A DNA stretch of 9,337 nt from Acidobacteriaceae bacterium (GCA_003151875.1 PLYW01000284.1:1-9337); one strand, 5' to 3'; shown: positions 1-6,329, numbered from the stretch's first letter. The notes: generated by a model from the sequence alone, not told the origin. Program-made: numbers and translations.

Positions 1-218
1 GCAGTGAGGGCTGACTGCTGTGCTGGTGCTTTTCCCGGCTTCGGAATATGCTTTAGGCCAATACTCAGAGCGGCTCGGCCGGAGTCTGTTGTGCGCGCTT
101 GCCTCTTATTCCCCGTCAGCAAAGAACTCTGTCCTTATGCGACCCATCTGAAGCGTCGAATTCCTGCCGCCAGGGTTCCTACTATTGACACAGCGGCCGT
201 GCTAAAGAGGCAGCAGCC
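1..218. other. Upstream region without a supported gene
   Basis: I see no convincing gene, RNA gene or terminator here. The frame starting at base 1 stays open to a TGA at 220-222, overlapping the next ATG as ATGA. However, it uses many codons that are rare in the neighbouring genes (ATA, AGA, AGG, TTA, CTA). Its product is Cys-rich with no recognisable fold, so I do not call it. The stretch probably carries the promoter and 5' leader of the following operon. A perfect TTGACA occurs at 185-190, but no -10 box lies at the right distance. The only clear signal is the ribosome binding site AAGAGG at 205-210, 8 bases before the ATG at 219. Confidence 0.5.
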
Positions 219-2018
219 ATGAAAACCAAGTGCCGAACGGTCACAGTCACATTGCTGACGCTGGTGCTGGCCGGGCTGGGGATGGCGGCGCAACAAACTA
301 CGACTCCTGCGCCGGCTGCCCAGCCAGGTTCCGCGACCAGCAGCTCTGGCTCAACGCCGCAATCTTCGCCGCCCAGCCCGCCTGCCACGCCACCAACCAC
401 CAACGCGAATGTGCCGGAAATGTCCTCGCGGGAAGAGACCTCGACCACCTTCAAGGTGAAGGTCAATCTGGTCGAAGTGCGGGCGGTGGTTCGCGATCTT
501 CAGGGAAATGCCATGGGCAAGCTGCGGAAGGAAGATTTCCAGCTCACCGACAACGGCAAACCCCAGGTCATCACGAAATTCTCCATGGAGCAGGCAGGCG
601 CCAAGCCAGTCGCAAAGCACCCGAGTGCGGGAACCGACCTCGACGACGCTGCTCCCGGGTTGCCACTGCGTTACGTCATTTTCCTCTTCGACGACATTCA
701 TCTGAAGTTTGGCGACCTGGCGCCGGTGAGAGATGCTGCCAAGCGCTACCTGCGCACCTTGCAGTCCGCCGATCGGGTTGCCATCTTTACTACGTCCGGC
801 CAGACGGAACTCGGCTTCACCGACGATCGCGACAAGCTGCAAGATACCTTGGACCGCCTGCGGCCCCACCCGATCACCCGCTCTGGGGCGCAGGAATGCC
901 CCGATGTGTCGTATTACGTGGCGGAGCAGGCGGGGAACAAAAATGACCCCGAGGCGTTGCGAATCGTCACCCAGGACACTTTGGATTGCGCATTTGACGG
1001 CGATTCCAGACAGCAGGTCGCCGCGCAGCGGGTGGCACAGTTGGCCATAATGCGCGAGTTGGACCTTGGAGGCCATGAAACCCAGGTTTCCCTGGCCACC
1101 TTGAAGAGCGCCGTGCAAAGGATGGCCGCCACGCCCGGCCAGCGCAGCATTATTCTGGTCTCGCCTGGTTTTTATAACCCGGACCAACTGCCGGAACAGA
1201 TGGAGATTGCGGACCGGGCGCTGCATTCGGGTGTCATCATCAGCGCGTTGGATGCCCGGGGTCTCTACACCGTAATGCCGGACATCAGCGCTAGCCGAGC
1301 GCCGAGCCCCAGCATTGTGGGACCAATGATGCAATACATGCATCAGGAAGCGTCGGCAAATGCGGACGTGATGTCCGAACTTGCTTACGCCACCGGGGGC
1401 ACGTTCCTCCACAACAGCAACGATTTTGAAGGCGGCCTCCGGCGTTTGGCTACGCCCCCGGAATACTCTTACCTGCTTGCCTTTTCCCCGCAGGACCTGA
1501 AGTTCGATGGCCGCTTTCACAACCTGAAGGTCACGGTCAAAGGGCAAAAGCTGAATATCCAGGCCCGCAAGGGTTACTATGCTCCCAGGCAGGCAACCAG
1601 TGCGGCCGAGCAGGCCAACCAGCAGATTCGGGATGAGGTTTTTTCCCAGGAAGAGTTGCACGATCTTCCGGTCGAGTTGCACACCCAATTCTTCAAGACC
1701 AGCGACACCGACGCCAAGCTCTCGGTCCTGGTCAAGCTCGATGTCCGGCGCCTGCACTATCGCAAAGTGGACGGCCGCAACAATAATAGTGTGACTGTAA
1801 CCGCGGTATTGTTCGACCGTAACGGCAACTTTGTCAGCGGCAATCAGAAGACGCTGGACATGCATTGGAAAGATGAGACCTTGGACAGCAAGCTGGCTGC
1901 GGGAGTGACTTTGAAAAGCAGCTTCGACGTGAAGCCCGGCAGCTACATGGTGCGGCTGGTGGTACGCGATGAGGAAGGACAATTAACGGCGCAAAACGGC
2001 GCCATCGAAATTCCGTAA
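219..2018 (+). CDS. Exported VWFA-related acidobacterial domain protein (first of tandem pair)
   Basis: This 599-residue protein probably acts outside the cytoplasmic membrane; its ligand and role are unknown. Residues 1-24 are a signal peptide (basic MKTK, hydrophobic core, cleavage near MAA/QQ). Residues 25-70 are a Pro/Ser/Thr-rich linker. From about 77 to 455 it follows the TIGR03436 layout: an opening strand (VNLVEVRAVVRD), then RKEDFQLTDNGKPQ, a Rossmann-like VWFA core with FLFDDIHL at 155-162, RSIILVSPGFYN at 309-320, ALDARGLY, and the closing ARKGYYAP at 449-456. Residues 457-599 look like a beta-sandwich tail ending in a PGSYMVRLVVRD strand. The canonical DxSxS metal site is degenerate: D158 is kept, but the two serine positions are I160 and L162. 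The only cysteines of the mature protein are C227 and C257, both in an insert, and they could form a disulfide. The start is supported by AAGAGG 8 bases upstream and by the signal peptide. A paralogue follows after 26 bases, so the two are probably one operon. Confidence 0.88.
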   Translation: MKTKCRTVTVTLLTLVLAGLGMAAQQTTTPAPAAQPGSATSSSGSTPQSSPPSPPATPPTTNANVPEMSSREETSTTFKVKVNLVEVRAVVRDLQGNAMGKLRKEDFQLTDNGKPQVITKFSMEQAGAKPVAKHPSAGTDLDDAAPGLPLRYVIFLFDDIHLKFGDLAPVRDAAKRYLRTLQSADRVAIFTTSGQTELGFTDDRDKLQDTLDRLRPHPITRSGAQECPDVSYYVAEQAGNKNDPEALRIVTQDTLDCAFDGDSRQQVAAQRVAQLAIMRELDLGGHETQVSLATLKSAVQRMAATPGQRSIILVSPGFYNPDQLPEQMEIADRALHSGVIISALDARGLYTVMPDISASRAPSPSIVGPMMQYMHQEASANADVMSELAYATGGTFLHNSNDFEGGLRRLATPPEYSYLLAFSPQDLKFDGRFHNLKVTVKGQKLNIQARKGYYAPRQATSAAEQANQQIRDEVFSQEELHDLPVELHTQFFKTSDTDAKLSVLVKLDVRRLHYRKVDGRNNNSVTVTAVLFDRNGNFVSGNQKTLDMHWKDETLDSKLAAGVTLKSSFDVKPGSYMVRLVVRDEEGQLTAQNGAIEIP

Positions 2019-2033
2019 GTGCCCGTAGGGGGC

Positions 2034-2038
2034 GGAGG
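2034..2038 (+). promoter_or_regulatory. Ribosome binding site of the second VWFA gene
   Basis: A GGAGG core lies 6 bases before the ATG at 2045. A second in-frame ATG at 2051 would be 12 bases away, so 2045 is the better start. The strong site lies inside the 26-base gap between the paralogues, which favours co-transcription with independent translation initiation. Confidence 0.8.
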
Positions 2039-2044
2039 TGTCAA

Positions 2045-4369
2045 ATGCAAATGCGTCGCTTGTGGTTAGCAGCAGTGATGGTAGCCATCGCCTGCATGAG
2101 CTTAACGTTCGTGGACGTCACGAGCTTGGCGCAGGCCCAGCAGACGCAGCCCCAAGCCCAACCAGAGCCGGGGCAAAACCAGGCCTCGCCTGCCGCCGAC
2201 AGCTCCACCCCGGTCTTCAAGGCGGAAACGCGGCTGGTCCTGGTGGACACCGTCGTCACCGATAAGAAGGGAAACTACATCGGCGGTCTGACCGCCAAGG
2301 ATTTCAAGGTTTGGGAAGACGACAAGCAGCAGCCGATCAAGAGTTTCTCGGCCGAATCCGGCGCCTCGGCTCCCTCGGACAGTCATCGCCACTACCTGGT
2401 GCTGCTGTTTGACAACTCCACCATGAGCTTCGGCGATCAGGCCCGGGCGCGCGAGGCGGCGGCGAAGTTTGTCGAAGCCAACGCCGGGCCCGATCGCTAC
2501 ATGGCAATCATGAATTTCGGCGGCACCCTGAGGGTTGCCCTCAACTTCACCGCCGACGCCGAGCGGTTGAAGCAGGTGGCGCGCAGCATGAAGTTTTCCA
2601 GTGTGTCGCCCAACGCGCCCGTGGAAGTTGCGTCGCTGGGCGCGCCTCAACTGGGAAATCCCGAAGCAGATTTTGGCACGCGCACCCTGCTTCTGGCCTT
2701 GCGCAGTGTGGGCAAGAGCCTGGCTGCGGTGCCCGGACGAAAGAGCCTGGTCCTGCTGACCGCTGGCTTTGCCATCAAGCCCGGCAGTCCCTATTACGCT
2801 GAACAGCAGTCTGAACTGACGGCTGTAATTGATGCCTGCAACAAAGCCAACGTCGCCGTGTACCCGATTGATGTGCGGGGCTTGAGCACGGGCATGTCGC
2901 CCGGCTCGGCGCGCTTGCAGACCATTCCCGACGAGTTGCCGGCGCGGCTGGTGACCGCAACCCTTGACTACTCGGCAGAGGACCAGCCCGCGCACCTGGT
3001 TTACGTCCAGCACGGTGGGGGAGGAGGAGGGCACGGGGGTGGAACGGGCGGAGGTGGAGGAACCGGCGGGGGCGGCACGCGCGGCGGCGGCGGCGGCACC
3101 GGAACCGGCGGCGGTGGCAAAGGCGGTGGCACCGGAACGGGTGGGGGCGGCACGCGCGGTGGCGGCGGCGGCTATGTCAATCCCTATATGTATGGCCGCA
3201 ACCCGTATAGTCAGACCCAACAACTCATTCCCACGATTCCGAGTGTCGCCGAGAATCAGCAAGTCCTGTATGAACTGGCGCAAGGCACCGGCGGTTTCGT
3301 CATCGTCAATTCCAACGATCTGCTGGGCGGCATGCAGAAAATCGCGCGCGAGCAAACCGAGTATTACGTGCTGGGGTATGCGCCGCCTCCGTCGGAGGAA
3401 GGCGCCTGCCACACGTTGAAGGTCAAGGTCGAACGCAGCGGAACCGTCTCCCGCTGGCGCAGTGGATACTGCAACGTGCGGCCAACCGACCCGCTCGCGG
3501 GTAAGCCGGAAGAAAGGCAGGCGGAAAACCGCATTGCCGGTTCACAGCCCGGGACCATCGCGGCTTCCATGCTGGCCCCTTTCTTCTACACTTCGGTGAA
3601 CACGGCGCGCGTGAACCTGGCTATCGAGGTCCCGCCGAACACCATCAAGTTCGAAAAACAGAACGGCAAGCTGCACGGTACGGCCAATGTTTTCGGCCTT
3701 GCCTACAAGCTGGATGGAACGGTGGCGGCGCGCTTCAGTGACAGCCTCAGCGTTACCTTCGACGACAAGAAGGAAGTGGAGGAATTCAACTCCAAGCCGG
3801 CGCATTACGACACTCAATTCGATCTTGCCTCCGGTCATTACAACCTGAAGGTGGTCTTCAACCCCCACGGCGGCGCCAGCTTCGCGAAGCTGGAGATGCC
3901 GCTGGTGATTGACCCTTATGACGGCAAGCAATTCATCCTGAGCGCGGTGGCGTTGAGCAAGGAGATCTACCCGGTTTCGCAGATGGCCGCGAGTCTGGAG
4001 GCCGCGCTGTTCGAGGACCGCACCCCGTTAGTGACCCAGGGATTACAGTTGGTACCTTCCGGAAGCGGCCAGTTCAAGAAGAGCGATCGCGCTGCATTTT
4101 ACGTGGAAATCTACGACTCGCTTCTGACGAGCGACAAGCCTCCCAAGCTCGACGTCAATCTGAGCATCATCGACCGCAAGTCCGGTGAAAAGAAGATTAC
4201 GACCAAGGCTGCGGCCGCCGACGCGAAACCTGGGAATGCGCTGGTTCCGGTAGGGCTGAAGCTACCGGTGGATATGCTTGCGCCGGGATCGTATCGGCTG
4301 GAGCTAACGGCGATGGACTCCGCCGGCAATACCTCGCAGCCGCGAAGCGCAGACTTTGAAGTGCAGTAG
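2045..4369 (+). CDS. Exported VWFA-related acidobacterial domain protein with Gly-rich insertion
   Basis: This 774-residue paralogue of the upstream gene is probably secreted; its role is unknown. Residues 1-31 are a signal peptide (MQMRR, hydrophobic core, cleavage near LAQA/QQ), followed by a Gln/Pro-rich linker to about 55. The VWFA-related region spans about 57-476: ETRLVLVDTVVTD, TAKDFKVWEDDKQQP, LLFDNSTMSFGD at 120-131, RKSLVLLTAGF at 232-242, VYPIDVRGL at 272-280, and the closing WRSGYCNV. At the metal-site position it has D123-x-S125-x-M127, so D and the first serine are kept and the second is Met. Between VYPIDVRGL and the late helix (NQQVLYELAQGTGGFV) lies an insertion of about 120 residues. 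It contains a Gly/Thr tract at 324-376 and a Tyr/Asn/Pro patch after it. Residues 500-774 form an all-beta extension with two apparent Ig-like segments, the last resembling the tail of its neighbour (APGSYRLELTAMD). A VWFA-like surface or assembly protein is the best reading. Confidence 0.88.
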   Translation: MQMRRLWLAAVMVAIACMSLTFVDVTSLAQAQQTQPQAQPEPGQNQASPAADSSTPVFKAETRLVLVDTVVTDKKGNYIGGLTAKDFKVWEDDKQQPIKSFSAESGASAPSDSHRHYLVLLFDNSTMSFGDQARAREAAAKFVEANAGPDRYMAIMNFGGTLRVALNFTADAERLKQVARSMKFSSVSPNAPVEVASLGAPQLGNPEADFGTRTLLLALRSVGKSLAAVPGRKSLVLLTAGFAIKPGSPYYAEQQSELTAVIDACNKANVAVYPIDVRGLSTGMSPGSARLQTIPDELPARLVTATLDYSAEDQPAHLVYVQHGGGGGGHGGGTGGGGGTGGGGTRGGGGGTGTGGGGKGGGTGTGGGGTRGGGGGYVNPYMYGRNPYSQTQQLIPTIPSVAENQQVLYELAQGTGGFVIVNSNDLLGGMQKIAREQTEYYVLGYAPPPSEEGACHTLKVKVERSGTVSRWRSGYCNVRPTDPLAGKPEERQAENRIAGSQPGTIAASMLAPFFYTSVNTARVNLAIEVPPNTIKFEKQNGKLHGTANVFGLAYKLDGTVAARFSDSLSVTFDDKKEVEEFNSKPAHYDTQFDLASGHYNLKVVFNPHGGASFAKLEMPLVIDPYDGKQFILSAVALSKEIYPVSQMAASLEAALFEDRTPLVTQGLQLVPSGSGQFKKSDRAAFYVEIYDSLLTSDKPPKLDVNLSIIDRKSGEKKITTKAAAADAKPGNALVPVGLKLPVDMLAPGSYRLELTAMDSAGNTSQPRSADFEVQ
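3014..3172 (+). repeat. Gly-rich low-complexity coding repeat
   Basis: These bases encode residues 324-376 of the second VWFA protein, almost entirely Gly with scattered Thr, Arg, Lys and one His. An imperfect 25-residue (75-base) period is visible: the Thr-Arg-Gly5 block at 345-351 recurs at 370-376, and the DNA word GGCACGCGCGG recurs 75 bases later. GGCACCGGAAC also recurs. The reading frame is kept throughout, so this is an expressed low-complexity insert and not a broken gene. Such tracts can change length by replication slippage. Confidence 0.9.
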
Positions 4370-4396
4370 GTAGCAGATTGCCACGGAGTTCTAATT

Positions 4397-4480
4397 CCCA
4401 CCCTCTCGCCAAAGGACGGCGAGAAGGGTGGGGCACCCACAAGTTAAATCTTAGGATTACCCTGAAAGGCCGGGCCACCC
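4397..4480 (-). repeat. Composite hairpin-ended intergenic element, copy A
   Basis: Read on the minus strand, the element starts with box 1 GGTGGCCCGGCC (4468-4479). A 29-base spacer containing ATCCTAAG follows, then box 2 GGGTGCCCCACCC (4426-4438), which runs into a hairpin. The stem arms are CCCACCCTCTCGCC (4397-4410) and 4418-4432, 14 pairs with one bulged A and a 7-base loop. Copy B at 6265-6323 on the plus strand has the same order of boxes, the same 7-base loop and a different but self-complementary stem. The hairpin begins 27 bases after the stop of the VWFA gene and could also end that transcript, but no T-run follows it on the plus strand. It is probably one member of a dispersed, REP-like family. 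Confidence 0.72.
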
Positions 4481-4615
4481 GCCCAGTAAGTTACTAGTTC
4501 CCATTTTGGGTCATTACTTTTCCAAATTCTCAGTCATGGTACCTAAGTGCCTCGCCAGTCACCATTCAGTGGCGCAGGATGGGTCGTTACGCAGAAGGCC
4601 ATGGTGTCCCGAAAA

Positions 4616-4621
4616 AAGGAG
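4616..4621 (+). promoter_or_regulatory. Ribosome binding site deciding the start at 4627
   Basis: AAGGAG lies 5 bases before the ATG at 4627. A longer reading from 4579 would place this site inside the gene and put 16 polar residues in front of the signal peptide. The site therefore decides for 4627. Confidence 0.85.
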
Positions 4622-4626
4622 ATCGT

Positions 4627-5118
4627 ATGAAATCATGTTGGGCTCTGGGACTGGTGCTTCTGGCTGTCTGTTGCGGGTTCGCGCAAAACGCGACTCGCAT
4701 CGACGGACGGCAGCACCCTCAGTTGATTTCAGACAATGCAGCATATCGCGCTGTGTTCCTCATGCACTCTCACTTCGAAACCCAGCAAGCCACCACACGC
4801 AGCGAACAATTCCACGCACTTATCGGCTTTGCCGCAGCAGACCATCAAGCCTATGACGAAGTTCTGAGGAACTTCCGCCAGCAATACGACCATCAGGTCG
4901 AAAGTCACAACGCGTTCGTGGATTCCGCTTCGTCTTCTTCGAGCATTCAAGAAATGCGAGAAGAGGTTTCCAATGCCAGGAAATCTCTCGCGATGCTGGT
5001 TGAAACTGCACGCACCGAAATGGCTGCTCGAATGACGAAGGAGGGGATGGCCAAATTGGATGCCTTTGTGCAGTCCGAAAAGACCCACATGGTCGTGGGA
5101 GTCAGGAGCGCGCAATGA
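4627..5118 (+). CDS. Small secreted helical protein of unknown function
   Basis: I do not recognise this 163-residue protein. Residues 1-19 form a signal peptide (MKS, hydrophobic core, cleavage near GFA/QN). The cysteines at 15-16 do not make a proper lipobox, because the residue before the first is Val, so a soluble periplasmic or secreted product is more likely than a lipoprotein. The mature part is polar and looks mostly alpha-helical. Helix-like stretches fall at about 36-50, 56-100 and 106-156, with a Ser-rich break (SASSSSS) at 100-106, suggesting a hairpin of long helices. There are no cysteines after the signal peptide. Its stop overlaps the start of the next gene as ATGA, so the two are translationally coupled, and both products are exported. 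A periplasmic partner or chaperone of the next protein is possible, but that is inference from context only. Confidence 0.8.
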   Translation: MKSCWALGLVLLAVCCGFAQNATRIDGRQHPQLISDNAAYRAVFLMHSHFETQQATTRSEQFHALIGFAAADHQAYDEVLRNFRQQYDHQVESHNAFVDSASSSSSIQEMREEVSNARKSLAMLVETARTEMAARMTKEGMAKLDAFVQSEKTHMVVGVRSAQ

Positions 5119-5963
5119 GATACCGTCTCGCATCACTCTGCTTTCTCTCGTTGCTGTTGTTTGCTGTGACGGCTCTGGCCCAGAATGGGGACTACTCGTC
5201 ATACTATTCTTTTACCGTTACCTATAACCCCGATGGCAGCGCGACCGTGGTTCCAACGGCGGAAGTGACCGGCATCGACGATGTGAGCGACTGGGTGGAA
5301 GGCCAGTACCGCCCGGTCTGCACGGTACGGCCAAAAATACAACTTACCGGCGATTCAGCTTGGGTGGGCGGGTCTAGAGTCGCCCTGGGGCACGCGGTTG
5401 ACCAAGTTCGCACCGGTCAAGGGTTGCAGGTTCCCGCCGATGGCTCAACGGTTAACCTGCAATTTGCAGTTGAGGTCGATGCAAATTGCTCAGGCGCCCC
5501 CACTCCAAGCTATTACCTATATCCAACAATTGCCAACCTTAACACTTGGGCTGACATTGACCCTGATATTTGGTCTCTGATAGGTTTTGAGCCGGCTCAA
5601 ACCAACCCGCCTCACTGGTACCAATACTGCCCCTCAGGCGACCTCTGTCCGGTAGGGTACGGGGTAGCCTCAATTCGCAATTTCGTTGATTTTGCGGATT
5701 TTCTAGCTGATAAGATTGGAGGGTACGCCAATAATTACAACTACTATGACGTCTATCAAGGCACGTGTTCCTACACGTTAAGCTGCCCAAACGGGAACCA
5801 ACATGCCAGCTGTCCAGTGCCTGATCCCGAAACGATCGACGCACCGTGCCCGTACCCATTCTTAATTTCCGAAGGAATTTACGTGAAGAATTTCCTGGGA
5901 ATGAAGACGTGCTTCCCTGTAGGGATTTTGTGGGAGAGCAGTCTTCCAACGAATTGTCATTAG
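5115..5963 (+). CDS. Secreted Cys/Tyr-rich protein of unknown function
   Basis: I do not recognise this 282-residue protein. Residues 1-22 are a clear signal peptide (MRYR, hydrophobic core, cleavage at ALA/QN). The mature part has ten cysteines (69, 125, 172, 178, 218, 224, 233, 245, 266, 281). An even number in an exported protein suggests disulfides. Seven of the ten cluster at 172-266 with short Cys-x5-8-Cys spacings. It is also rich in Tyr, Asn and Pro, for example YANNYNYYDVYQG at 204-216. The first half (23-125) looks beta-rich. Translation is coupled to the upstream gene by the ATGA overlap, and AGGAG at 5104-5108 lies 6 bases before the start. Base composition is low for the window (about 38% GC at 5701-5760 by hand count, against about 72% in a comparable stretch of the sigma gene), which may mean foreign origin or relaxed selection. 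Confidence 0.8.
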   Translation: MRYRLASLCFLSLLLFAVTALAQNGDYSSYYSFTVTYNPDGSATVVPTAEVTGIDDVSDWVEGQYRPVCTVRPKIQLTGDSAWVGGSRVALGHAVDQVRTGQGLQVPADGSTVNLQFAVEVDANCSGAPTPSYYLYPTIANLNTWADIDPDIWSLIGFEPAQTNPPHWYQYCPSGDLCPVGYGVASIRNFVDFADFLADKIGGYANNYNYYDVYQGTCSYTLSCPNGNQHASCPVPDPETIDAPCPYPFLISEGIYVKNFLGMKTCFPVGILWESSLPTNCH

Positions 5964-5992
5964 CTTGGGCGCGAAACATGGGGGTATAGGTG

Positions 5993-6205
5993 ATGCCTTG
6001 GCTAAAGATTCTATCGGTGTTGGTGGGAGGTATCAGCGCTGCCATTGTGCTGCAACGGCTCTTGCACTCCGATAACCGCCATTGGCTAGTAGTTGGTAGT
6101 CGTCACTGGGGATTTTGGCCTGATCGTGTCGTGTTTGCCGCATGCTTGCTTCTGACAGTTATTATCGTGATCAGTGCGATTGTGAGATCTCTTCGCAGCC
6201 AGTGA
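5993..6205 (+). CDS. Small two-helix membrane protein of unknown function
   Basis: This 70-residue protein has two predicted membrane segments. One is at about 5-22 (KILSVLVGGISAAIVLQ) and the other at about 46-65 (VVFAACLLLTVIIVISAIV). A short, His/Trp-rich loop of about 22 residues joins them, and a basic tail (RSLRSQ) follows. The positive-inside rule suggests both ends are cytoplasmic. A GTG at 5990 is also in frame, but the ATG at 5993 has a better placed G-run (5980-5984, 8 bases upstream). It lies 29 bases after the secreted Cys-rich gene in the same direction and before a strong terminator, so it is probably the last gene of that operon. There is no family I can name, and a gene this short could be spurious. 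The membrane pattern and position argue that it is real. Confidence 0.6.
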   Translation: MPWLKILSVLVGGISAAIVLQRLLHSDNRHWLVVGSRHWGFWPDRVVFAACLLLTVIIVISAIVRSLRSQ

Positions 6206-6241
6206 CTTTTCCCTGTTTTGGTGGGTCTGAGTTTTGCGGGT

Positions 6242-6264
6242 GCCCCTCGATAAGGGGGAGGGGC
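6242..6264 (+). other. GC-rich hairpin beside copy B
   Basis: GCCCCTC (6242-6248) pairs with GAGGGGC (6258-6264), giving 7 pairs and a 9-base loop. An alternative inner pairing of CCCCT with AGGGG (6243-6247 with 6253-6257) is also possible. The left arm sits in GGGTGCCCC (6238-6246), identical to the start of box 2 in element copies A and B. It may be a third, partial unit of the same family placed directly before copy B. Confidence 0.55.
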
Positions 6265-6323
6265 GGTGGCCCAGCCAACCATCCTGAGGGTGCCCCATCC
6301 AAGCCGGGTTCGCTTGGATGGGG
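6265..6323 (+). repeat. Composite hairpin-ended intergenic element, copy B
   Basis: Box 1 GGTGGCCCAGCC (6265-6276) matches copy A at 11 of 12 bases. An 11-base spacer with ATCCTGAG follows (copy A has ATCCTAAG). Box 2 GGGTGCCCCATCC (6288-6300) matches copy A at 12 of 13. Box 2 continues into a perfect 12-pair stem (6293-6304 with 6312-6323) and a 7-base loop, the same loop length as copy A. The outer stem is shared between copies and the inner stem differs, yet pairing is kept in both. It lies in the opposite orientation to copy A, so the hairpin ends of the two copies point away from the gene cluster between them. Confidence 0.72.
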
Positions 6324-6329
6324 ATTTTT
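6293..6329 (+). terminator. Intrinsic terminator of the secreted cluster
   Basis: CCCCATCCAAGC (6293-6304) and GCTTGGATGGGG (6312-6323) form a perfect 12-pair stem with a 7-base loop, followed by ATTTTT (6324-6329). This is a canonical rho-independent terminator for plus-strand transcription, ending the cluster whose last stop is at 6205. It is built from the 3' end of element copy B, so the element appears to have been used as a terminator. Confidence 0.85.

Larger units (their letters stand above)
4370..4626. other. Intergenic region between the VWFA operon and the secreted cluster
   Basis: This 257-base gap holds composite repeat copy A (about 4397-4480), then an 11-base palindrome AGTAAGTTACT at 4485-4495, then AT-richer sequence at about 4496-4560. 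The promoter of the next cluster should lie there. I could not pick a convincing -35/-10 pair; TTTCCA near 4519 and TACCTA near 4540 are the closest, at a poor spacing of 15. AAGGAG at 4616-4621 is the ribosome binding site of the next gene. Confidence 0.6.

Noticed and set aside
185..190. Perfect TTGACA as a -35 box for the VWFA operon
   Set aside because: No -10-like sequence lies about 17 bases downstream; that position falls on the ribosome binding site.
1..222. Frame open from the left edge with a TGA overlapping the next ATG, suggesting an upstream coupled gene end
   Set aside because: Codon choice is unlike the real genes (ATA, AGA, TTA, CTA), the product is Cys-rich and featureless, and the overlap can arise by chance. 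Sequence further left would settle it.
351..1982. Long minus-strand open frame (543 codons) opposite the first VWFA gene
   Set aside because: It is an antisense shadow caused by GC-rich codon use. The product has no signal or recognisable domain, and the plus strand has a signal peptide, ribosome binding site and family motifs.
3014..3172. Repeat array as a CRISPR or non-coding repeat
   Set aside because: The repeats are short, in frame, with no spacer structure, and encode Gly-rich protein within an intact gene.
2102..3412. Long minus-strand open frame opposite the second VWFA gene
   Set aside because: It is an antisense shadow, giving poly-Ala/Arg-like sequence opposite the Gly tract and no start signal. 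The plus-strand gene explains the region.
4579..4626. Longer start for the small secreted protein
   Set aside because: It would put 16 polar residues before the signal peptide and bury AAGGAG, which fits the ATG at 4627.
4506..4856. Plus-strand open frame in another reading frame over the start of the secreted cluster
   Set aside because: It overlaps the better supported gene at 4627 and has no ribosome binding site or recognisable protein features.
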